NCBI GenBank assembly: GCA_028694875.1
Contig: JAQVKB010000031.1
Coordinates: forward strand, 1 to 8,621
Length of the DNA: 8,621 nt
From: Candidatus Izemoplasmatales bacterium
GTDB taxonomy: Bacteria > Bacillota_I > Bacilli_A > Izemoplasmatales > Hujiaoplasmataceae
Reading direction: 5' to 3'
The notes under the pieces: model-generated
What the model was told of the DNA's origin: nothing
What the model saw: only the letters and a program-made list of their open reading frames with translations
The model's database searches: none
Shown: one piece after another, positions 6,366 through 8,621 of the stretch
Position numbering within the stretch: position 1 is the stretch's first letter
How the letters are laid out: the number at the start of each line of letters is the position of its first letter
Program-made: the position numbers and the translations under genes

Positions 6366-6635
6366 TTATTTCTGCGTCTTATTCGCGCTGAAAGTGGCAA
6401 TGATGCCCGCTTTCGAGAACAGATTTTTGACGGTATCGGTTGGTTGTGCGCCGGTTGCGAGCCATTTCAAGGCCAATTCGTTGTCGATTTTGACAAATGC
6501 AGGTTCCTTGGTCGGATCATAGAGGCCGATGATCTCTAAGTATCTGCCGTCTCTTCTCTTTCTTGCGTCAGCCGCAACGATACGATAGAATGGACGTTTC
6601 GTTGTGCCGAAGCGTTGTAATCTGAGTTTCACCAT
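6366..6635 (-). CDS. rpsP: 30S ribosomal protein S16
   Basis: The 89-residue product matches S16 throughout: MVKLRLQRFGTTKRPFYRIV at the start, ADARKRRDGRYLEIIGLYDP (22-41), then the LKWLATGAQPTDTVKNL region (57-73). S16 binds 16S rRNA early in assembly of the small subunit. The start is ATG 6635, preceded by AGGAGG; the eight codons upstream in the same frame lie across this site and are not part of the protein. The gene has its own strong promoter and is first in rpsP-khpA-DUF523. The usual followers rimM, trmD and rplS are not next to it. Confidence 0.97.
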   Translation of the reverse strand: MVKLRLQRFGTTKRPFYRIVAADARKRRDGRYLEIIGLYDPTKEPAFVKIDNELALKWLATGAQPTDTVKNLFSKAGIIATFSANKTQK

Positions 6636-6670
6636 GTTCTTGTTTCCTCCTGTTTTCAAAAATCGTGTCT

Positions 6671-6699
6671 ATTGTATCAAAGAAAAACGCGCCTGTCAA
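6671..6699 (-). promoter_or_regulatory. rpsP promoter
   Basis: On the minus strand TTGACA (6694-6699, perfect) and TACAAT (6671-6676, 5 of 6) are separated by 17 nt. Transcription would start near 6664, about 29 nt before the rpsP ATG. The -35 box forms part of the 3' arm of the ylbG terminator hairpin. Confidence 0.85.
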
Positions 6700-6721
6700 G
6701 AAAAAAACATTGACAGACGCG
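6683..6721 (-). terminator. terminator of ylbF-ylbG
   Basis: On the minus strand a 12-bp stem (6710-6721 with 6688-6699, one G-U pair) closes a 10-base T-rich loop and is followed by five T (6683-6687). It begins 2 nt after the ylbG stop codon. Confidence 0.85.
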
Positions 6722-6722
6722 A

Positions 6723-6953
6723 TTATTCTTCAAAACTCAAATGTTCCATATCCGTGAGTGATTCTTCGACCTTTTTGATGCCGCGTAAATTCGCGATTTG
6801 CTTCTTTGTTTTTTCAAAATACTCTTCATCGACATATCCGACGGCGTAGCCCAAATCGGCGTTGACGTGAGTAATATTGATATGGTATTTTTTGACTTCT
6901 TTGAGAATTTTTGACTTCGCGAAATAAATCACGAGTCCTTTCCGTTTGATCAA
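6723..6953 (-). CDS. ylbG: YlbG family protein (DUF2129)
   Basis: From TTG 6953 the product has 76 residues: RKGLVIYF (4-11), a central YHINITHVNADLGYAVGYVD segment (23-42), and RGIKKVEES (57-65), matching the small YlbG family, which usually sits beside ylbF in Bacillota. Its function is unknown. The TTG start is preceded by AAAGGAG at 6963-6969 with 9 nt spacing and lies 5 nt after the ylbF stop. A longer frame from ATG 6998 would overlap ylbF by 40 bp and add residues with no family match. The acidic C-terminal tail (about 66-76) extends beyond the conserved core. Confidence 0.85.
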   Translation of the reverse strand: MIKRKGLVIYFAKSKILKEVKKYHINITHVNADLGYAVGYVDEEYFEKTKKQIANLRGIKKVEESLTDMEHLSFEE

Positions 6954-6958
6954 TCGAT

Positions 6959-7336
6959 TCAACTCCTTTGACAAGTGGATTTTTGTTCCACATAACATGA
7001 CTGTAATAATTCATTCAAACCATCCCTTAAGGTTTTCAAGATGACATCGAACGCTTGTTCCGTACGCTGTCTTGCAACATAAGCGGGATGAGTTTGCATC
7101 GCTTTTTTTGCGGCGATGTATTTGTCGCGAATGGCGCCAAAGTCGCGCACGAATTCTTTTCGCGGAAGGTTTTCCGAATAGAGCGCTTGCGCGCGTTGAA
7201 AATCGGCTTCGACGATGGAAAAAGTGGCATCTTCTTTGAGAAGGCGATCCGCTTCCTTGAAGGCAAGATATTCTTTGGTTTGTTTGATTTGATCCGCAAG
7301 CTGATAAGCTTCGAGAATGAGTGTTGTATCGTCCAT
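6959..7336 (-). CDS. ylbF: YlbF family regulator (Y-complex component)
   Basis: This 125-residue, mostly helical protein matches the YlbF/YmcA family: an N-terminal helix with AYQLADQIKQTKEYLAFKEA (10-29), then a long helical hairpin with FQRAQ and FVRDFGAIRDKYIAAKKAM. In Bacillus subtilis YlbF works with YmcA and YaaT, a complex carrying [4Fe-4S] clusters that directs RNase Y to certain transcripts and affects competence, biofilm and sporulation. The short tail here contains two cysteines, C114 and C122, which might be cluster ligands. I start at ATG 7336 with GGTGA 4 nt upstream; an earlier ATG at 7354 overlaps the likely -10 box. ylbG follows with a 5-nt gap. Confidence 0.85.
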   Translation of the reverse strand: MDDTTLILEAYQLADQIKQTKEYLAFKEADRLLKEDATFSIVEADFQRAQALYSENLPRKEFVRDFGAIRDKYIAAKKAMQTHPAYVARQRTEQAFDVILKTLRDGLNELLQSCYVEQKSTCQRS

Positions 7337-7352
7337 GGTTTCACCAAAGAAC

Positions 7353-7361
7353 ATTATACCA
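7353..7361 (-). promoter_or_regulatory. candidate extended -10 promoter of ylbF-ylbG
   Basis: On the minus strand TGGTATAAT (7353-7361) is an extended -10 with perfect hexamer at 7353-7358. No good -35 is seen 16-18 nt upstream. It lies between the rsuA stop and the ylbF start and would give a leader of roughly ten bases. Confidence 0.5.
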
Positions 7362-7366
7362 CAAAC

Positions 7367-8071
7367 TCATGATTTCAGTTCTTGGATCTCGTTTTCTGTT
7401 AAGACCCTATACTCGCCCGGAGCCAACTGGGGATCGAGGGAAAGATTGCCAATCGCAATTCGTTCCAAACGATTCACAGTATATCCAATGGAAGCAAACA
7501 TCCGTTTGACTTGATGAAATTTCCCTTCACGAATGGCGATTTCGGCTTGGTGATCTGACAAGATGCGAACCTTGGCAGGTAATGTGACAAAGGGTTGTTC
7601 GTTTCCATCCCGTATTTCCACGCCCTGTTCAAGGGAAGAGAGGTCTTGGATAACTTCATCACAAGTCACTCGATAGGTCTTGTAATGCATTTTTTTTGGC
7701 GCAATCAGTTCGTGAACCAGTTCGCCGTCGGTCGTCAATATCATCATGCCTTCGCTGTCAAGATCCAAACGGCCCGCGATATGAAACGTGTATCGATTCC
7801 AAGGCGAATGTAAGAGCGAAGTGACGACGGGATGCCTTGGGTCTTCATTGGCGCTCAAATAACCAACGGGTTTATGTAGCATCAGTGTCACTTGTTCAAA
7901 ATAAGGAATCGATTCCCCATCCACAAGGATTTGATGTTTGGCGGGTTCCAGATGAAGCGATTCGTCTTTGACAATGGTTCCATCGATTTGAACGCGACCA
8001 TGGTGTAGCATCATTTTGACTTCTTTGCGGGAACCAAATTGCATGGACGCCAGAAATTTGTCAAGCCTCAT
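7367..8071 (-). CDS. rsuA: 16S rRNA pseudouridine synthase, RsuA family
   Basis: The 234-residue protein has an N-terminal S4 RNA-binding domain (about 1-48, MRLDKFLASM...SRKEVKMMLHHGRVQIDG) and a pseudouridine synthase domain. The catalytic motif AGRLDLDSEGMMILTTDG (99-116) places the active-site aspartate at D103. HKPVGYLSANEDPRHP (66-81), EGKFHQVKRMFASIG and LAPGEYRVLTENEI near the end are closer to RsuA, which makes pseudouridine 516 in 16S rRNA, than to RluB or RluF, although the target base cannot be proven from sequence. Length is normal. Its ATG overlaps the stop of the upstream glucosidase gene as ATGA (8068-8071), with GAGGTG a suitable distance before it, so the two are probably co-translated. 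No terminator is seen after it before ylbF. Confidence 0.92.
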   Translation of the reverse strand: MRLDKFLASMQFGSRKEVKMMLHHGRVQIDGTIVKDESLHLEPAKHQILVDGESIPYFEQVTLMLHKPVGYLSANEDPRHPVVTSLLHSPWNRYTFHIAGRLDLDSEGMMILTTDGELVHELIAPKKMHYKTYRVTCDEVIQDLSSLEQGVEIRDGNEQPFVTLPAKVRILSDHQAEIAIREGKFHQVKRMFASIGYTVNRLERIAIGNLSLDPQLAPGEYRVLTENEIQELKS

Positions 8072-8621
8072 CGCGAAGCACCTCTTCCGAGCATGGCGTA
8101 TACCCTCAAAATTTCAGCGACTGACCACGCTTGATTGTAACAGCCTTTCGAGATCAAGCCGTCTTTTCCATCAAAGACTTCGGCATATCCGTCGATACAG
8201 CCTTCATCATAAGTGGCACGAATCCGTTCCAAATGATGGATGACTTTTTTTTCTGCTTTGGGCTTCGAGCATGTTTTCAACACTGCGACCAAGAAAGTTC
8301 CCATCAAGAATCCCCAGGAGGTTCCCATGTGATAAGCATGATCTCGCGAGACGATATCGCCTTCATATTTTGGAATAAATCTGGAATCATGAAGAGACAA
8401 CGTACGCACCCCATAAAGATCGACCAATTCATGTTCGAACTTTCGCAACATTCGTTTGGCTTTCATTCCTCTGAGAATCGGGAAGGATAACGTCAATGCA
8501 TAGATTTGATTAGGGCGAATCGCATCATCATTCTGATCGACGACATCGCGAAGCCATCCATTGGCTCTCACAAATCGTTTCAAGAACGAATGATGCACTT
8601 GTCTGGCAAGTTTGGTTTGAA
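8068..8621 (-). CDS. glycogen debranching enzyme / amylo-alpha-1,6-glucosidase, C-terminal part (cut at window edge)
   Basis: The frame is open to the right edge, so only the C-terminal 184 or so residues are seen. They match the catalytic C-terminal domain of GDE_C-type glycogen debranching enzymes (GH133): WLRDVVDQNDDAIRPNQIYAL, YGVRTLSLHD, a SRDHAYHMGTSWGFLMG segment and KGCYNQAWSVAEILRVYA. Such enzymes hydrolyse the alpha-1,6 branch residue in glycogen or related glucans. A GTG at 8598 is only an internal codon, not the start, since coding similarity continues upstream of it. The stop overlaps the rsuA start by 4 bp. No other glycogen gene is in the window. Confidence 0.9.
   Translation of the reverse strand, partial: QTKLARQVHHSFLKRFVRANGWLRDVVDQNDDAIRPNQIYALTLSFPILRGMKAKRMLRKFEHELVDLYGVRTLSLHDSRFIPKYEGDIVSRDHAYHMGTSWGFLMGTFLVAVLKTCSKPKAEKKVIHHLERIRATYDEGCIDGYAEVFDGKDGLISKGCYNQAWSVAEILRVYAMLGRGASR

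Noticed and set aside
6636..6659. Eight extra codons at the start of S16
   Set aside because: They run across the AGGAGG ribosome binding site, and all S16 proteins start at the MVKLRLQRFG-type segment.
6954..6998. Longer YlbG starting at ATG 6998
   Set aside because: It would overlap ylbF by 40 bp and lacks a binding site at proper spacing; TTG 6953 fits better.
1..8621. Search for CRISPR arrays, insertion sequences, tRNA genes or riboswitch leaders
   Set aside because: Intergenic spaces are all under about 100 nt and hold only promoters, binding sites and terminators; no direct repeats or tRNA-like folds were recognised by eye.

Overview
The window looks like a stretch of chromosome from a low-GC Gram-positive bacterium (Bacillota, possibly one of the lineages near the Mollicutes). 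The reasons are strong AAGGAGG-type ribosome binding sites, sigma-A-like promoters, U-tract terminators, a ylbF-ylbG pair, a DegV protein and a PadR-HAAS pair. TGA is used as a stop codon by most genes here, so this is not a Mycoplasma/Spiroplasma-type code. No mobile element, CRISPR array, tRNA or rRNA was seen, and coding density is very high. All genes except apbE lie on the minus strand.

Left part (1-2283): a group that resembles part of the flavin-based extracellular electron transfer locus of Listeria-like bacteria. It has a membrane-anchored NusG-domain-II protein (EetA-like), a lipoprotein FAD:protein FMN transferase (ApbE/FmnB-like) and a Gx-family membrane protein (EetB-like). eetA and apbE diverge from what appear to be overlapping -10 boxes. 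apbE and eetB converge and overlap by 17 bp, with the apbE terminator lying inside the eetB coding sequence. A further gene may begin at the extreme left edge.

Middle part (2299-5612): a degV-padR-HAAS operon driven by a consensus promoter (TTGACA-16-TATAAT) whose -35 box overlaps the stop codon of the upstream DEAD-box RNA helicase gene. The operon ends in a hairpin terminator directly before eetB.

Right part (5642-8621): rpsP-khpA followed by a DUF523/TudS-like desulfidase gene, ending in a terminator. Upstream lies ylbF-ylbG, whose terminator hairpin contains the -35 box of the rpsP promoter. At the right edge is the C-terminal part of a glycogen-debranching-type glucosidase, whose stop overlaps the start of an rsuA-family pseudouridine synthase gene.

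Most of the right two thirds is housekeeping RNA biology: ribosomal protein, KH RNA chaperone, helicase, pseudouridine synthase and Y-complex factor. The partial electron-transfer locus is the most interesting biology. I saw no clear undescribed system; the more unusual points are the compact overlaps between terminators, promoters and coding sequence.
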